Shown here: one piece after another, positions 17,428-28,445 of the stretch
Layout: every line of letters starts with the position of its first letter
Position numbering within the stretch: the first letter of the stretch is position 1
DNA from: an uncultured Clostridia bacterium
Lineage (GTDB): Bacteria > Bacillota > Clostridia > Christensenellales > Borkfalkiaceae
Direction: 5' to 3'
NCBI GenBank assembly: GCA_944372575.1
Contig: CALVZS010000002.1
Span: forward strand, 1 to 64,000
DNA length: 64,000 nucleotides
Notes under the pieces: generated by a model
The model's input: only the letters and a program-made list of their open reading frames with translations
Told to the model about the DNA's origin: nothing
Databases searched by the model: none
Position numbers and translations under genes: made by a program

Positions 17428-17456
17428 ATTATACCAAATGCGCGGAAGGTTTGCAA
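17428..17456 (-). promoter_or_regulatory. Sigma-A promoter of GDPD gene, abutting the start codon
   Basis: Minus strand TTGCAA, 17 bp, TATAAT. The expected transcription start coincides with the A of the ATG at 17421 or lies within 1-2 nt of it. Confidence 0.82.
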
Positions 17457-17462
17457 TAGCGG

Positions 17463-17491
17463 TTGCAAAATTTCTAGAAATTCGCTATAAT
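17463..17491 (+). promoter_or_regulatory. Sigma-A promoter of lepA operon, with palindrome in spacer
   Basis: TTGCAA, 17 bp, TATAAT. The spacer contains the 14-bp palindrome AATTTCTAGAAATT. The -35 box lies 6 bp from the -35 box of the divergent GDPD promoter. Confidence 0.82.
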
Positions 17492-17539
17492 GGGGAGGAA
17501 TGAAATTTCCCCGTTCTGCAGGGGGACGTCGGAGAACGC

Positions 17540-19354
17540 ATGGCAAAGGCAAGCAAATTTCTGCGCAATTTCTGCATCATCGCTCATATCGACCACGGCA
17601 AGAGTACCATTGCCGACCGCATCATGGAGCTTACGGGGCAGGTGAGCAAGCGCGACATGGAGGAGCAGCTGCTCGATTCGATGGACATCGAGCGCGAGCG
17701 CGGCATCACCATCAAGCTCACGCCCGTCAGAATGTACTATAACGCCCTGGACGGCAACGAGTATGAGTTCAACCTCATCGATACGCCCGGCCACGTCGAC
17801 TTCACCTATGAGGTCAGCCGCTCGCTGGCCGCGTGCGAGGGGGCGCTCGTCGTGGTGGACGCCACGCAGGGCGTGGAGGCGCAGACGCTGGCAAACGTCT
17901 ATCTCGCGCTCGAGAACAACCTCGAGCTGGTACCCGTCATCAACAAGATCGACCTTGCCTCCGCGCGCATCGAGGAGACCAAGCAGGAGATCGAGGAGGT
18001 CATCGGGCTGGACGCCTCTCAAGCGCCCTGCGTCTCGGCGAAGGAGGGAACGAACATCCGTGACATTCTGGAGGCGGTGGTCAGGCTCATCCCGCCGCCC
18101 GAGGGGGACACGGACGATCCCCTGCGCGCCCTCATCTTTGACAGTTATTACGATAACTACAAGGGCGTCATCCTGTTCGTGCGCATCCGCGACGGACAGG
18201 TGAAAGTGGGGGACAGGATCCGCACGTTCCTCTCCGAGCGCACCTATGAGGTGACGGAAGTGGGCGCGTTCGCCCCGCAGATGCAGCCCAAGGGCGTGCT
18301 GCTGGCGGGCGAGGTGGGCTATATCGCCGCGAGCATCAAGTCCATCGAGGATGTGGAGGTGGGCGACACCGTCACCTTTGCCGACCGTCCCGCCGCGCAG
18401 CCGCTGCCCGGGTACAAGAAGGTGCAGCCCGTCGTCTTTTGCGGCATCTATCCGCTGGACGGCAGTAAGTTCAATGACCTCAAAGAGGCGATCCTGAAGC
18501 TCAAACTCAACGACGCGGCGCTCACCTTCGAGCCGGACAATTCGGTGGCGCTCGGTTTCGGCTTCCGCTGCGGCTTTCTGGGGCTTCTGCACATGGAGAT
18601 CGTGCAGGAGCGCATCGAGCGGGAATTCAACCTCGACATCATCACCACCGCGCCCTCCGTCTCCTATCTCGTGCATAAGACGAACGGGGAGCAGCTATAT
18701 GTGGACAATCCCTCCCACCTGCCTCCGCCCACCGATATCGACTACATGGAGGAACCCGTCGTGAAGGCGGAGATCTTCACGCCGCCCGAATATGTCGGCT
18801 CCATCATGGAGCTGTGTCAGGACAAGCGCGGCGTCTATAAGAATATGACCTATCTGGATGCGCGCCGCGTGCGTCTGGACTATCTTCTTCCGCTCAATGA
18901 GATCGTCTATGACTTCTTTGACGAACTCAAGAGCCGCACCAAGGGGTATGCGAGCTTCGATTACGAACTTGCGGGCTATCAGCGCAGCAAGCTGGTGAAA
19001 CTGGACATCCTCCTGAACGGCGAGGCGTGCGATGCGCTCTCCACTATCGTGCATGAGGATCACGCCTACCGGCGGGGCAGGATGCTCGCCGAAAACCTCA
19101 AGGACGCCATCCCCCGCCAGCTCTTCGAGATCCCCATCCAGGCGGCGGTGGGGGGCAAGATCATCGCGCGCGAGACGGTCAAGGCGGTCAGAAAGGATGT
19201 GCTCGCCAAGTGCTACGGCGGCGACATCACCAGAAAGAAAAAGCTGCTCGAAAAGCAGAAAGAGGGCAAAAAACGGATGCGCCAGGTCGGCACGGTGGAG
19301 GTGCCGAGCGAGGTGTTCATGGAGATCTTAAAGACGAATAAGGACAGGAAGTAG
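17540..19354 (+). CDS. lepA: Elongation factor 4
   Basis: Ribosome-associated GTPase (EF4/LepA). The P-loop is AHIDHGKST, switch I has RERGITIK, then DTPGHVDF, and NKIDLASA is the NKxD guanine motif. EF-G-like domains II, III and V follow, then the LepA-specific C-terminal domain ([16 protein letters not shown] onward) ending in a basic [19 protein letters not shown] segment. 604 residues is typical. GGAG lies 5 nt before the start. It leads an operon with the MGMT-family gene and hemW, the common Firmicutes lepA-hemW neighbourhood. Confidence 0.96.
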   Translation: MAKASKFLRNFCIIAHIDHGKSTIADRIMELTGQVSKRDMEEQLLDSMDIERERGITIKLTPVRMYYNALDGNEYEFNLIDTPGHVDFTYEVSRSLAACEGALVVVDATQGVEAQTLANVYLALENNLELVPVINKIDLASARIEETKQEIEEVIGLDASQAPCVSAKEGTNIRDILEAVVRLIPPPEGDTDDPLRALIFDSYYDNYKGVILFVRIRDGQVKVGDRIRTFLSERTYEVTEVGAFAPQMQPKGVLLAGEVGYIAASIKSIEDVEVGDTVTFADRPAAQPLPGYKKVQPVVFCGIYPLDGSKFNDLKEAILKLKLNDAALTFEPDNSVALGFGFRCGFLGLLHMEIVQERIEREFNLDIITTAPSVSYLVHKTNGEQLYVDNPSHLPPPTDIDYMEEPVVKAEIFTPPEYVGSIMELCQDKRGVYKNMTYLDARRVRLDYLLPLNEIVYDFFDELKSRTKGYASFDYELAGYQRSKLVKLDILLNGEACDALSTIVHEDHAYRRGRMLAENLKDAIPRQLFEIPIQAAVGGKIIARETVKAVRKDVLAKCYGGDITRKKKLLEKQKEGKKRMRQVGTVEVPSEVFMEILKTNKDRK

Positions 19355-19361
19355 GGGTACC

Positions 19362-19721
19362 ATGTACGAGCAAAGGGGCCGCGGACGCAAAAACGGCGCA
19401 GCCATGTCCGGGGGCGGACATGGTCTGTTTAAAAGCATCTACGAATTTGTAAAACAGGTGCCTGCGGGCAGGGTGGTCACCTACGGGCAGGTGGCTGCCG
19501 CAGTGGGCGCGCCCCGCTGCGCAAGGCAGGTGGGCTGGGCGTTGCACGTCAATCCCGAGCCGGGCGTCATTCCCTGCCACCGCGTGGTCAACCGCGAGGG
19601 CAGGCTCGCCCCCGCCTTCGCCTTCGGCGGCACCGATGCGCAGGCACGCCTTCTGCAGGCGGAGGGCGTGACCGTCGTAGACGGGTACGTCGATCTGAAT
19701 ACCTACCTCTGGAGGGGATAA
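19362..19721 (+). CDS. MGMT-family methyltransferase-like protein
   Basis: Small protein of the O6-alkylguanine-DNA alkyltransferase C-terminal (DNA-binding) family. After a basic N-terminal tail of about 20 residues come the winged-helix segment (VPAGRVVTYGQVAAAVG), the Arg-finger region (CARQVGWALHVNP) and the active-site motif IPCHRVV with Cys72. Because the Cys is retained it could be a true alkyl acceptor rather than a Cys-less ATL protein, but it lacks the N-terminal domain of Ogt/MGMT. ATG 19362 has an AGGGG site; the internal ATG at 19404 has none. It lies 7 bp after lepA and 1 bp before hemW. Confidence 0.85.
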   Translation: MYEQRGRGRKNGAAMSGGGHGLFKSIYEFVKQVPAGRVVTYGQVAAAVGAPRCARQVGWALHVNPEPGVIPCHRVVNREGRLAPAFAFGGTDAQARLLQAEGVTVVDGYVDLNTYLWRG

Positions 19722-19722
19722 T

Positions 19723-20832
19723 ATGGCGGGTATCTATCTGCACATTCCCTTTTGCAGGCAAAAGTGCCGCTACTGCGACTTCGTGTCCTTCTGCAACCGC
19801 ATGGACGTCGCCGAGGCGTACATGGCGTGCCTTCTGAAGGAGATCGAACTGCGCGGCAGGGAGCCGGAGGGGCGTACCTTTGATACCGTCTATTTCGGCG
19901 GCGGGACGCCCAGCGTCGTCGATCCCAAGTATATCTATGCCGCTATGCGGCAGATCAGGAAGTATTTTAAGCTCACGCTGCATCCCGAGATCACCATCGA
20001 GATGAATCCCGGCACGGTGAGCGAACAGAAGATCGCCATGTACAAGCGCGCGGGCATCAACCGTTTCTCCGTCGGGCTGCAGTCTGCCATCGACGCCCAA
20101 CTCGAGGACTTGGGGCGCATCCACACCGTGCGCGACTACCTGTACTGTACCTCCCTTCTGAAGGGAGAAAATTTCTCCGCGGACGTCATGCTCGGCATCA
20201 AAGGGCAGACGCAGGAGGACGTGAGAAAGACCATCGAAGTCGCCGCGGGCAGCGGGGCAAAGCACATCTCCATGTACGCCCTCCAGCCCGAGGACGGCAC
20301 GCCCATTTATACCGACTACCTGAACGGCGAGCTGCCCGACGGGGACGAGGTGGCGGCGCTCTACGACTTCGGCAGGGCGCTGCTGGCGGAGAAGGGCTTT
20401 CACCGCTATGAAGTGAGCAACTTCTGCAAAAAGGGCTTCGAGAGCCGCCACAACCTCAACTACTGGCGGCGGGGCGAGTATGTGGGGCTGGGCGTCTCGG
20501 CGAGCTCCTTCTTCTCGGGCCACCGCCTGCTCAACACCACCGACCTCGACGAGTACATGAAGTGCATCCTCTCCGGGTTCTTCCCCGTCATCGACAACGT
20601 GGAGGTGACGCCGCAGGACGCCAAGTTTGAGTTTGTCATGCTGGGGCTGCGCACCGTGTACGGCGTTTCGGCAAAGGCATACCGGGAGCAGTTCGGCACC
20701 GACTGGCGGGAGGACTTTCCGGAGGCATACCGCCGCACGCGGGAGTATCTGTCGGAGGAGGGGGACGTCACCCGCATTCGGGACGAATATCTCTTCGTGC
20801 AGAACCAGATCCTGTCCGAATACGCGCAGTGA
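19723..20832 (+). CDS. hemW: Radical SAM heme chaperone HemW
   Basis: Radical SAM protein of the HemN/HemW family. The cluster motif HIPFCRQKCRYCDF near the N terminus has the C-x3-C-x2-C pattern of HemW, and GGGTPS (SAM contact) follows at about residue 50. The HemN C-terminal domain is present (EVSNFCKKGFESRHNLNYW). HemN-specific N-terminal residues are missing, so the heme chaperone assignment is preferred over coproporphyrinogen oxidase. Length 369 residues. Start is 1 bp after the MGMT-like stop. No heme genes are nearby. Confidence 0.92.
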   Translation: MAGIYLHIPFCRQKCRYCDFVSFCNRMDVAEAYMACLLKEIELRGREPEGRTFDTVYFGGGTPSVVDPKYIYAAMRQIRKYFKLTLHPEITIEMNPGTVSEQKIAMYKRAGINRFSVGLQSAIDAQLEDLGRIHTVRDYLYCTSLLKGENFSADVMLGIKGQTQEDVRKTIEVAAGSGAKHISMYALQPEDGTPIYTDYLNGELPDGDEVAALYDFGRALLAEKGFHRYEVSNFCKKGFESRHNLNYWRRGEYVGLGVSASSFFSGHRLLNTTDLDEYMKCILSGFFPVIDNVEVTPQDAKFEFVMLGLRTVYGVSAKAYREQFGTDWREDFPEAYRRTREYLSEEGDVTRIRDEYLFVQNQILSEYAQ

Positions 20833-20844
20833 TCCGAAAGAAGC

Positions 20845-20892
20845 AAAAATGGGCGCGGCGTCTGCAATCTGCGGACGCCGCGCCCATTTTTT
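20845..20892. terminator. Bidirectional terminator hemW / amidase gene
   Basis: GGGCGCGGCGTC and GACGCCGCGCCC with an 11-nt loop, flanked by five A and six T, between converging transcripts. Confidence 0.9.
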
Positions 20893-20908
20893 ATTTGCAA
20901 TGTCCCGT

Positions 20909-21763
20909 TCACCAGAGTCTGACGGGGTCAAATCCGAAAACCTGCACCACTTCGAAGAGGTCGCTCGCCGCAATGTCGTGCGTGGAGCACAGCGGGCCGC
21001 CGTCCGAGTCGATGTCATAGCCGAAATAATTAAATGCCTGCCAGACGAGGTGAGAGCAGTGCGTCCCCTGCGGCGCCTCGCCCTGGTCTTTGGGGGAGAG
21101 GAAGCCGACGGTGAGCGAATAGGGGATGCCGTTCAGCCGCTGCACCGCCGTGGCGGCGATCTCGGCGCGCTCCTCCTCGCTTGCATCCTTCAGGCGCAGG
21201 ACAAGGAAATTTGTCCCGTAGCGGAACCAGTCGGTGCCGCGTATGCGGGTCTCGCTCGGGAAGCCCAGCGAGACCGATTCGAGCGTGGCGCCGAACCTTG
21301 CGTCCACGATGAGCGCCGCATGTCCGTTCCGCCAGCCCAGCGTGTGGCAGGTGGAGGTCACCAGCACGTCCCCGTTCTGCAGGTCGACGAGGGGTGCGCG
21401 GTAGCTGTTGTCGGCAAACGTATCCCGTTTTGTGGTAATGGCGACCGTCTCGTGGGAAAGTTCGCCGTCATAGAAGAGCGCTTCCTGAAAGGAGAGGATG
21501 CGTTCGTTCTCGCCCTTCATTTCGTCGAGAGCCGTGCGCCCCAGTCCCGTCTGCAGGTAGAGCGTCCGGTAGTCCTCCTCCGTCCACTCCTCCTTTCCGA
21601 GCAGGGCGGTGATGTCCTCGCGCGCATAGGAGGGCAGGGTGCGTGCGCTCGCGTCCACGGCAGCGTCGGCGATGAGCAGCGCGGCGCAGAGCAGCGCGAC
21701 GAGCAGGATGATGCCGTACAGCACGGCGAGAATGATAGTAACGATACGCTTTGCCGCCCTCAT
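20909..21763 (-). CDS. Membrane-anchored permuted papain-like amidase (YiiX/NlpC-P60-like)
   Basis: 284-residue protein with one N-terminal membrane segment (about 5-30) and an extracytoplasmic cysteine-hydrolase-like domain. The fold clue is a GDVLVTSTCHTLGWRNGHAALIVDA segment, with His in GHAA, followed later by GTHCSHLVWQAF, the Cys of a permuted papain-like amidase. This order (His before Cys) is that of YiiX/YaeF-type proteins. Probable substrates are cell-wall peptides or lipids, unproven. ATG 21763 is chosen for GGAGG 7 nt upstream. It has its own promoter. It is monocistronic; the next minus-strand gene ends 70 bp away upstream. Confidence 0.72.
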   Translation of the reverse strand: MRAAKRIVTIILAVLYGIILLVALLCAALLIADAAVDASARTLPSYAREDITALLGKEEWTEEDYRTLYLQTGLGRTALDEMKGENERILSFQEALFYDGELSHETVAITTKRDTFADNSYRAPLVDLQNGDVLVTSTCHTLGWRNGHAALIVDARFGATLESVSLGFPSETRIRGTDWFRYGTNFLVLRLKDASEEERAEIAATAVQRLNGIPYSLTVGFLSPKDQGEAPQGTHCSHLVWQAFNYFGYDIDSDGGPLCSTHDIAASDLFEVVQVFGFDPVRLW

Positions 21764-21795
21764 GCCCCTTCCTCCGGAAAAGATACTCGCCTGCA

Positions 21796-21824
21796 AGTAT
21801 ATTCCTTTTTGCGCAAACTGTCAA
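21796..21824 (-). promoter_or_regulatory. Sigma-A promoter of the amidase-like gene
   Basis: Minus strand TTGACA, 17 bp, TATACT, about 33 bp before the start codon. Confidence 0.82.
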
Positions 21825-21865
21825 CCGCAGAAGGGGTAAAATTGCGTGAAAATGGCGCGGGGCGT

Positions 21866-22522
21866 TCAGAGCGTATCCCGCCGCCGCGCCAGGACTTCTC
21901 CCGTCTCGCCGTCCAGAAGGAGGGCGATGCGCTCCGTGCCGTCCGTCACGGCGGCGTAATAGTAGTTTTTGTCCCGCCGCAGGAGGCGCACCGCGATCTC
22001 GCCGCAGAATGCCCCGTCCCGCCGCATGGCGGAAAGCGTCTCCGCCTCCGCCTTCACAAAGGCGGCGAGGGCATCGTTCGGCGTGAGCGTCTCCTCCGTT
22101 CTGACGCTCGTGGCGGCGATCTCACAGCTTTCCTCCCCCCAGACGACGCGCACGGGGACGCTCCCCTCTGGGAAGGTGCTCACGCCCTGCGAAAAGCGGA
22201 AATCGCCGAACGCAGCGGAGAAGGACGCCTCCCCGCCGCACTCGGCGGCGTACACTTCGACGTGCGAGGGGGGATCGCCCGCAGGGACGAGAGTGATCTC
22301 GATCGTGTCCGACATGGGGCAGGGGATGCCGTCGTCGGCGTACGGGTATTCGCGGGAGATACACGCGAGCGTGAGGGAAAAGTCGTCCGTCTCGGCAAGG
22401 AACAGGTCGGAGCGGATCTCGCTCACGCGGTCGGAATAGTCATAGGGGGCGCAGGCGGAGAACATGGGCAGCAGCAGGGCGGCGGTGAGCGCGCCGAGCG
22501 TGCCGAAAAGATGCTTTCTCAT
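21866..22522 (-). CDS. Putative lipoprotein of unknown function
   Basis: 218-residue protein with a lipoprotein-type signal: basic MRKH, a hydrophobic stretch, and Cys24 at a plausible lipobox (FSAC). The mature part has no domain I recognise. It contains Cys residues, a mixed acidic surface, and a C-terminal YYYAAVTDGTERIALLLDGETGEVLARR segment, which resembles a beta-hairpin PepSY-like end, only weakly. No clear ribosome-binding site or -35/-10 pair was found upstream. Its neighbours are also envelope proteins. Function unknown. Confidence 0.7.
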   Translation of the reverse strand: MRKHLFGTLGALTAALLLPMFSACAPYDYSDRVSEIRSDLFLAETDDFSLTLACISREYPYADDGIPCPMSDTIEITLVPAGDPPSHVEVYAAECGGEASFSAAFGDFRFSQGVSTFPEGSVPVRVVWGEESCEIAATSVRTEETLTPNDALAAFVKAEAETLSAMRRDGAFCGEIAVRLLRRDKNYYYAAVTDGTERIALLLDGETGEVLARRRDTL

Positions 22523-22584
22523 ACCGCTACCCTATGCCGTAGGGAAACCGCTTATGACTTTTCCCACTTTTTTTGAATATTCGG

Positions 22585-22613
22585 TTGCATTTTTCCTGCG
22601 CGTATGCTAAAAT
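22585..22613 (+). promoter_or_regulatory. Sigma-A promoter of 22674 gene and guaB
   Basis: TTGCAT, 17 bp, TAAAAT with TGC extended -10. Confidence 0.75.
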
Positions 22614-22673
22614 GGATAAAATTACAGAATCGACGAATCGTGGAAAGAGAGGTACCCTTCGGTCTTTCGTTTT

Positions 22674-24753
<2,080 letters not shown>

Positions 24754-24759
24754 AAACTC

Positions 24760-24783
24760 AAAAACGCCCGTACGGGCGTTTTT
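24760..24783 (+). terminator. Terminator of guaB
   Basis: AAAAACGCCCG and CGGGCGTTTTT separated by TA; the effective loop is GTAC. It ends in five T. Confidence 0.88.
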
Positions 24784-24834
24784 CCAATCGTTTTTCGCAC
24801 AGTCTGTCACATTTTTTACAACGGGAGAAGAACT

Positions 24835-26370
24835 ATGCAGCATCAACGCGTGCTCGTCCTCGACTTCGGCGGGCAGTACAATCAGCTTATTGCGCGCCGC
24901 GTGCGCGATCTGAAGGTATATTGCGATTTAAAGCCCTGCGACATGACGGCGGAGGAGATCAGGGCTTACGATCCCATCGGCATCATCTTTACGGGCGGGC
25001 CGAACAGCGTGTATGACGCCGCCTCCCCCCACATCGACAGGCAGATCCTCGAGCTGGGGATTCCCGTGCTGGGCATCTGCTACGGGTGCCAGCTGATCGC
25101 CTACACGCTCGGCGGAAAGGTGGAACACGCCGCCGCCAGCGAGTACGGCAAGCGGGAGTTCTCCTTCGTCAAGGACAGCCCGCTTTCGGCGGACATCCCC
25201 GAAACGAGCGTGTGCTGGATGAGCCATACCGACCACGTCACGCAGGTGCCTGCCGGCTTTGCGGTGCTTGCCTCCACGCCCAGCTGCCCCGTTACCGTGT
25301 ACGGCAGCCTTGAAAAGAAGATCTACGGCGTACAGTTCCACCCGGAGGTCGTCCATTCGCAGTACGGCAACAAGCTGCTCGAAAATTTCCTCTACAACGT
25401 CTGCGGCGCCGCGGGCGACTGGACGATGGGCAACTTCGTTGCCGAGCAGGTGGAGAAGCTGCGGGAGAAGATCGGCGGCAGGAAGGTGCTTTGCGCCATG
25501 TCGGGCGGCGTGGATTCCGCCGTTGCCGCCACCCTCGTCCACCGCGCCGTGGGCGAAAATCTCGTGTGCGTGTTCGTCGACCACGGCCTTTTGCGCAAGG
25601 GAGAGGCGGAGGAAGTCATGTCCGTGTTCCGAGACAGGCTGGGCATGAACCTCATCTGCGCGGACGCGGGCGAGCGCTTTTTGCAAAAACTTGCGGGCGT
25701 GTCCGATCCCGAACGCAAGCGCAAGATCATCGGCGCGGAGTTCATCAAGGTGTTTGAGATCGAGGCGAAGAAGATCGGCGCCGTCGATTTCCTCGTGCAG
25801 GGTACCATCTATCCCGACGTCATCGAGAGCGGCAAGGACAAATCCGCCGTCATCAAGAGCCATCACAACGTGGGCGGGCTGCCCTCCGTGGTGGACTTCA
25901 AGGAGATCGTGGAGCCCCTGCGCGATCTGTTCAAGGACGAGGTTCGCCGCGTCGGCACCGAGCTGGGTCTGCCCGAGAGCGTGGTGCAGCGCCAGCCCTT
26001 CCCCGGGCCGGGGCTCGCCATCCGCATCATGGGGGAGGTCACGCGCGAAAAGCTGCAGACGCTGCGCGACGCCGACTATATCTTCCGCGAGGAGGTGGCA
26101 AAGGCGGGACTTGCAGGGCAGATCTGGCAGTATTTCGCCGTCATCACCAACTCCAAGACGGTGGGGGTGCAGGGGGACTTCCGCACCTATGAGAACGTCA
26201 TCGCGCTGCGCGCCGTGACGAGCGTGGACGCCATGACCGCCGACTGGGCGCGCATTCCCTACGACGTACTGGAGAAAGTTTCCAACCGCATCACCAACGA
26301 GGTGCCGCACGCCAACCGCATCGTATACGACATCACCTCCAAACCCCCGGCAACCATCGAGTGGGAATGA
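24835..26370 (+). CDS. guaA: GMP synthase (glutamine-hydrolysing)
   Basis: Converts XMP to GMP with glutamine and ATP. The N-terminal class I amidotransferase has VLGICYGCQ (nucleophile Cys82), followed by HPEV of the triad. The ATP pyrophosphatase domain follows with the P-loop [10 protein letters not shown] (about 223), and the C-terminal dimerisation domain ends KPPATIEWE. 511 residues. GGGAG lies 7 nt before the start. No purine riboswitch was seen in the 51 bp between the guaB terminator and this start. Confidence 0.96.
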   Translation: MQHQRVLVLDFGGQYNQLIARRVRDLKVYCDLKPCDMTAEEIRAYDPIGIIFTGGPNSVYDAASPHIDRQILELGIPVLGICYGCQLIAYTLGGKVEHAAASEYGKREFSFVKDSPLSADIPETSVCWMSHTDHVTQVPAGFAVLASTPSCPVTVYGSLEKKIYGVQFHPEVVHSQYGNKLLENFLYNVCGAAGDWTMGNFVAEQVEKLREKIGGRKVLCAMSGGVDSAVAATLVHRAVGENLVCVFVDHGLLRKGEAEEVMSVFRDRLGMNLICADAGERFLQKLAGVSDPERKRKIIGAEFIKVFEIEAKKIGAVDFLVQGTIYPDVIESGKDKSAVIKSHHNVGGLPSVVDFKEIVEPLRDLFKDEVRRVGTELGLPESVVQRQPFPGPGLAIRIMGEVTREKLQTLRDADYIFREEVAKAGLAGQIWQYFAVITNSKTVGVQGDFRTYENVIALRAVTSVDAMTADWARIPYDVLEKVSNRITNEVPHANRIVYDITSKPPATIEWE

Positions 26371-26388
26371 TCGAAGGAGGTGTGTTCC

Positions 26389-27078
26389 ATGTCAGAAGGC
26401 ATCGTTTATATCCTTACAAATCCATGCCTTGACGGCTGGGTGAAGATCGGCCGGACGGGACGCGGCGAGATCGAGAGGAGACTGCGGGAACTCAACGCGC
26501 CGCCCAACATACCTCTCTCCTTCCGGTGCTACGCCGTCTATGAGGTGGAGAATCCGGAGATGGTCGAAGAAAATATACACGGCATCATCGACCAGATAGA
26601 TGACTCTCTCCACGCCCGGGAGCTGCTGGAAAGCGGCAGGGTGCGCGAGAGGGAGTTTTTCAGGATCTCCCCCGAAAGAGCGTATCGCATTTTTAAGAAT
26701 ATTGCAACACTGCGGGGGGATCAGGAGAAATTGAAGCTCTATGTGCCGACCGAAGGGCAGGCGCAGGAGCAGGAACTTGCGGAGCGGGGATCGAGGCGTT
26801 CCAACAATTCCTTTGCCTCCCTGCAGATCAGCGTCGGGGAGGAGATCTCCTTTCTCTATGACGAGACGCTCGTCGCGCAGGTGCTCGACGGAAAAAACAA
26901 GGTCGGATTTGAGGGGGAGCGCTACTCTGTCACCGGGCTTGCCGCAAAATTTCTGACGGAGCGATACGGCTGGTCGGATCGGATCCATGTGAACGGATGG
27001 CGGTATTTCACAAAAGACGGCGTTCCGCTCAGCGATTTGCGGGACAGCCTTGAAAACGCAGAGCCGGATCGCGAATAG
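26389..27078 (+). CDS. GIY-YIG nuclease-like protein with C-terminal RAMA-like domain
   Basis: 229-residue protein. Residues 1-95 look like the T5orf172/Mug113 branch of GIY-YIG nucleases: GIVYILTNPCLDGWVKIGRT gives the GIY and YIG-equivalent strands, followed by the RRLRELNAP helix with the catalytic-type Arg and a later Glu (EENIHGI). After a linker, residues about 145-225 resemble a RAMA-type domain (GERYSVTGLAAKFL, HVNGWRYFTKDGVPLSDLRD), a class linked to modified-DNA recognition. ATG 26389 is chosen with AAGGAGG 8 nt upstream; a GTG 9 bp earlier overlaps that site. It sits 18 bp after guaA and may be an accessory gene. Function is inferred. Confidence 0.68.
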   Translation: MSEGIVYILTNPCLDGWVKIGRTGRGEIERRLRELNAPPNIPLSFRCYAVYEVENPEMVEENIHGIIDQIDDSLHARELLESGRVREREFFRISPERAYRIFKNIATLRGDQEKLKLYVPTEGQAQEQELAERGSRRSNNSFASLQISVGEEISFLYDETLVAQVLDGKNKVGFEGERYSVTGLAAKFLTERYGWSDRIHVNGWRYFTKDGVPLSDLRDSLENAEPDRE

Positions 27079-27176
27079 ACCCGTGTGCGGCAGCGTCATG
27101 CCGACAGACAGACGATTGGAATGTCCTGGCTGTGACACGAATGCAGGCCACGGGAAGTACATCTGACAGGGAATGG

Positions 27177-27208
27177 GCCGTCCGCCGTATGGCGGGCGGT
27201 CTTTGTCT
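27177..27208 (+). terminator. Probable terminator after the GIY-YIG gene
   Basis: CCGTCCGCC and GGCGGGCGG (one G-U) with loop GTAT, followed by TCTTTGTCTT. The 27079-27276 interval holds nothing else I recognise. Confidence 0.6.
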
Positions 27209-27276
27209 TATGAAAAATATAATTTTCACTTATAGTTTCTATTCAAAATTGCGAAATTTGCAGGGACGTATTTTGT

Positions 27277-27306
27277 TTGACGCCGGGGCGGCGGCTCCCG
27301 TATAAT
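27277..27306 (+). promoter_or_regulatory. Sigma-A promoter of glutamate synthase operon
   Basis: TTGACG, 18 bp, TATAAT, 42 bp before the start codon. Confidence 0.75.
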
Positions 27307-27347
27307 AAAACTCACCCCGTCCGGTACGGACGGGCAAGGAGCACCGT

Positions 27348-28445
27348 ATGCTGAAAGAGGGAGCGTTCCGCAATCCGTCCGGCTGCGCCATTGTCGGCGT
27401 CATCGACCGCAGCGGCAGAAAAATGACCGGCGAGGGGATGATCGAGGCGATCACCGTCATGCACGACCGATCAAACGGCCTGGGCGGCGGCTTTGCCGGC
27501 TACGGCATCTATCCGCACTATAAGGATTTTTACGCGTTCCATCTGTTCTATGACGGAAAGGAGGCGCGGCAGGAGACGGAGGCATTCCTCAACCGTTACT
27601 TTGAAACGGTGTACTCCTCGCAGATCCAGACTCGCAAGGTGGCGGGGGTGGTGGACGAGCCGCTCATCTTCCGCTATTTTTTGGCGCCTCTGCCGCAGAA
27701 GCTCTCGCGCAGCCACCTCGACGAGCGCGAGTACGTCGCGCGCTGCGTCAACCGCATCAATGCGCAGATCAATGGGGCGTATGTCTTTTCCAGCGGAAAG
27801 GATATGGGCATCTTCAAGGGGGTGGGCTATCCCGAGGACGTGGGCAGGTTCTACCGCCTGGAGGAATACGAGGGCTATGCCTGGACGTGCCACGGGCGCT
27901 ATCCCACCAACACGCCGGGCTGGTGGGGCGGATCGCACCCCTTCGGGCTGCTCGACTTCTCCGTCGTCCACAACGGCGAGATTTCCTCGTATGATGCCAA
28001 CCGCCGCTATATCGAAATGTTCGGCTATAAGTGTACCCTGCACACGGATACCGAAGTCATCACCTACATCATCGATTACCTCGTACGCAGACAGGGGCTG
28101 ACGCTCACGGAGGCGGCGCACGTCATCGCAGCGTCTTTCTGGAGTACCATCGAGGGCAAGGATGCCGACGCGCGCGAGCAGGAGATGCTGCTGCGCCGGA
28201 TGTTTCCCTCGCTGCTGATCACGGGGCCGTTTTCCGTCATCCTCGGCTACACGGGCGGGCTGATGGCGCTGGGCGACCGGCTCAAGCTCCGCTCCACGGT
28301 GTGCGCGGAGAAGGGGGATCTCGCCTTTATCTCCAGTGAAGAGAGCGCCATCCGCCGCGTCCAGCCCGATCTCGATCGCGTCTACTCGCCCGCGGGCGGG
28401 GAGCCGGTCATCTACGAATTGTACCAAAAAGGAGGGAACGCATGA
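27348..28445 (+). CDS. Glutamate synthase, class II glutamine amidotransferase subunit (split type)
   Basis: Ntn-hydrolase domain that releases ammonia from glutamine for glutamate synthesis. It is the stand-alone equivalent of the GltB N-terminal domain. The nucleophile is likely Cys13 in SGCAIVGVID, which implies removal of a 12-residue propeptide. HGRYPTNTPGWW and VVHNGEISSY are class II amidotransferase motifs. 365 residues. GCAAGGAGC precedes the start. The 4-bp ATGA overlap with the FMN subunit gene couples translation. Together with the next two genes it makes a three-piece 'archaeal-type' GOGAT. Confidence 0.88.
   Translation: MLKEGAFRNPSGCAIVGVIDRSGRKMTGEGMIEAITVMHDRSNGLGGGFAGYGIYPHYKDFYAFHLFYDGKEARQETEAFLNRYFETVYSSQIQTRKVAGVVDEPLIFRYFLAPLPQKLSRSHLDEREYVARCVNRINAQINGAYVFSSGKDMGIFKGVGYPEDVGRFYRLEEYEGYAWTCHGRYPTNTPGWWGGSHPFGLLDFSVVHNGEISSYDANRRYIEMFGYKCTLHTDTEVITYIIDYLVRRQGLTLTEAAHVIAASFWSTIEGKDADAREQEMLLRRMFPSLLITGPFSVILGYTGGLMALGDRLKLRSTVCAEKGDLAFISSEESAIRRVQPDLDRVYSPAGGEPVIYELYQKGGNA

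Noticed and set aside
24784..24834. Purine riboswitch or attenuator before guaA
   Set aside because: Only 51 bp separate the guaB terminator from guaA; there is no room for an aptamer and no conserved core.
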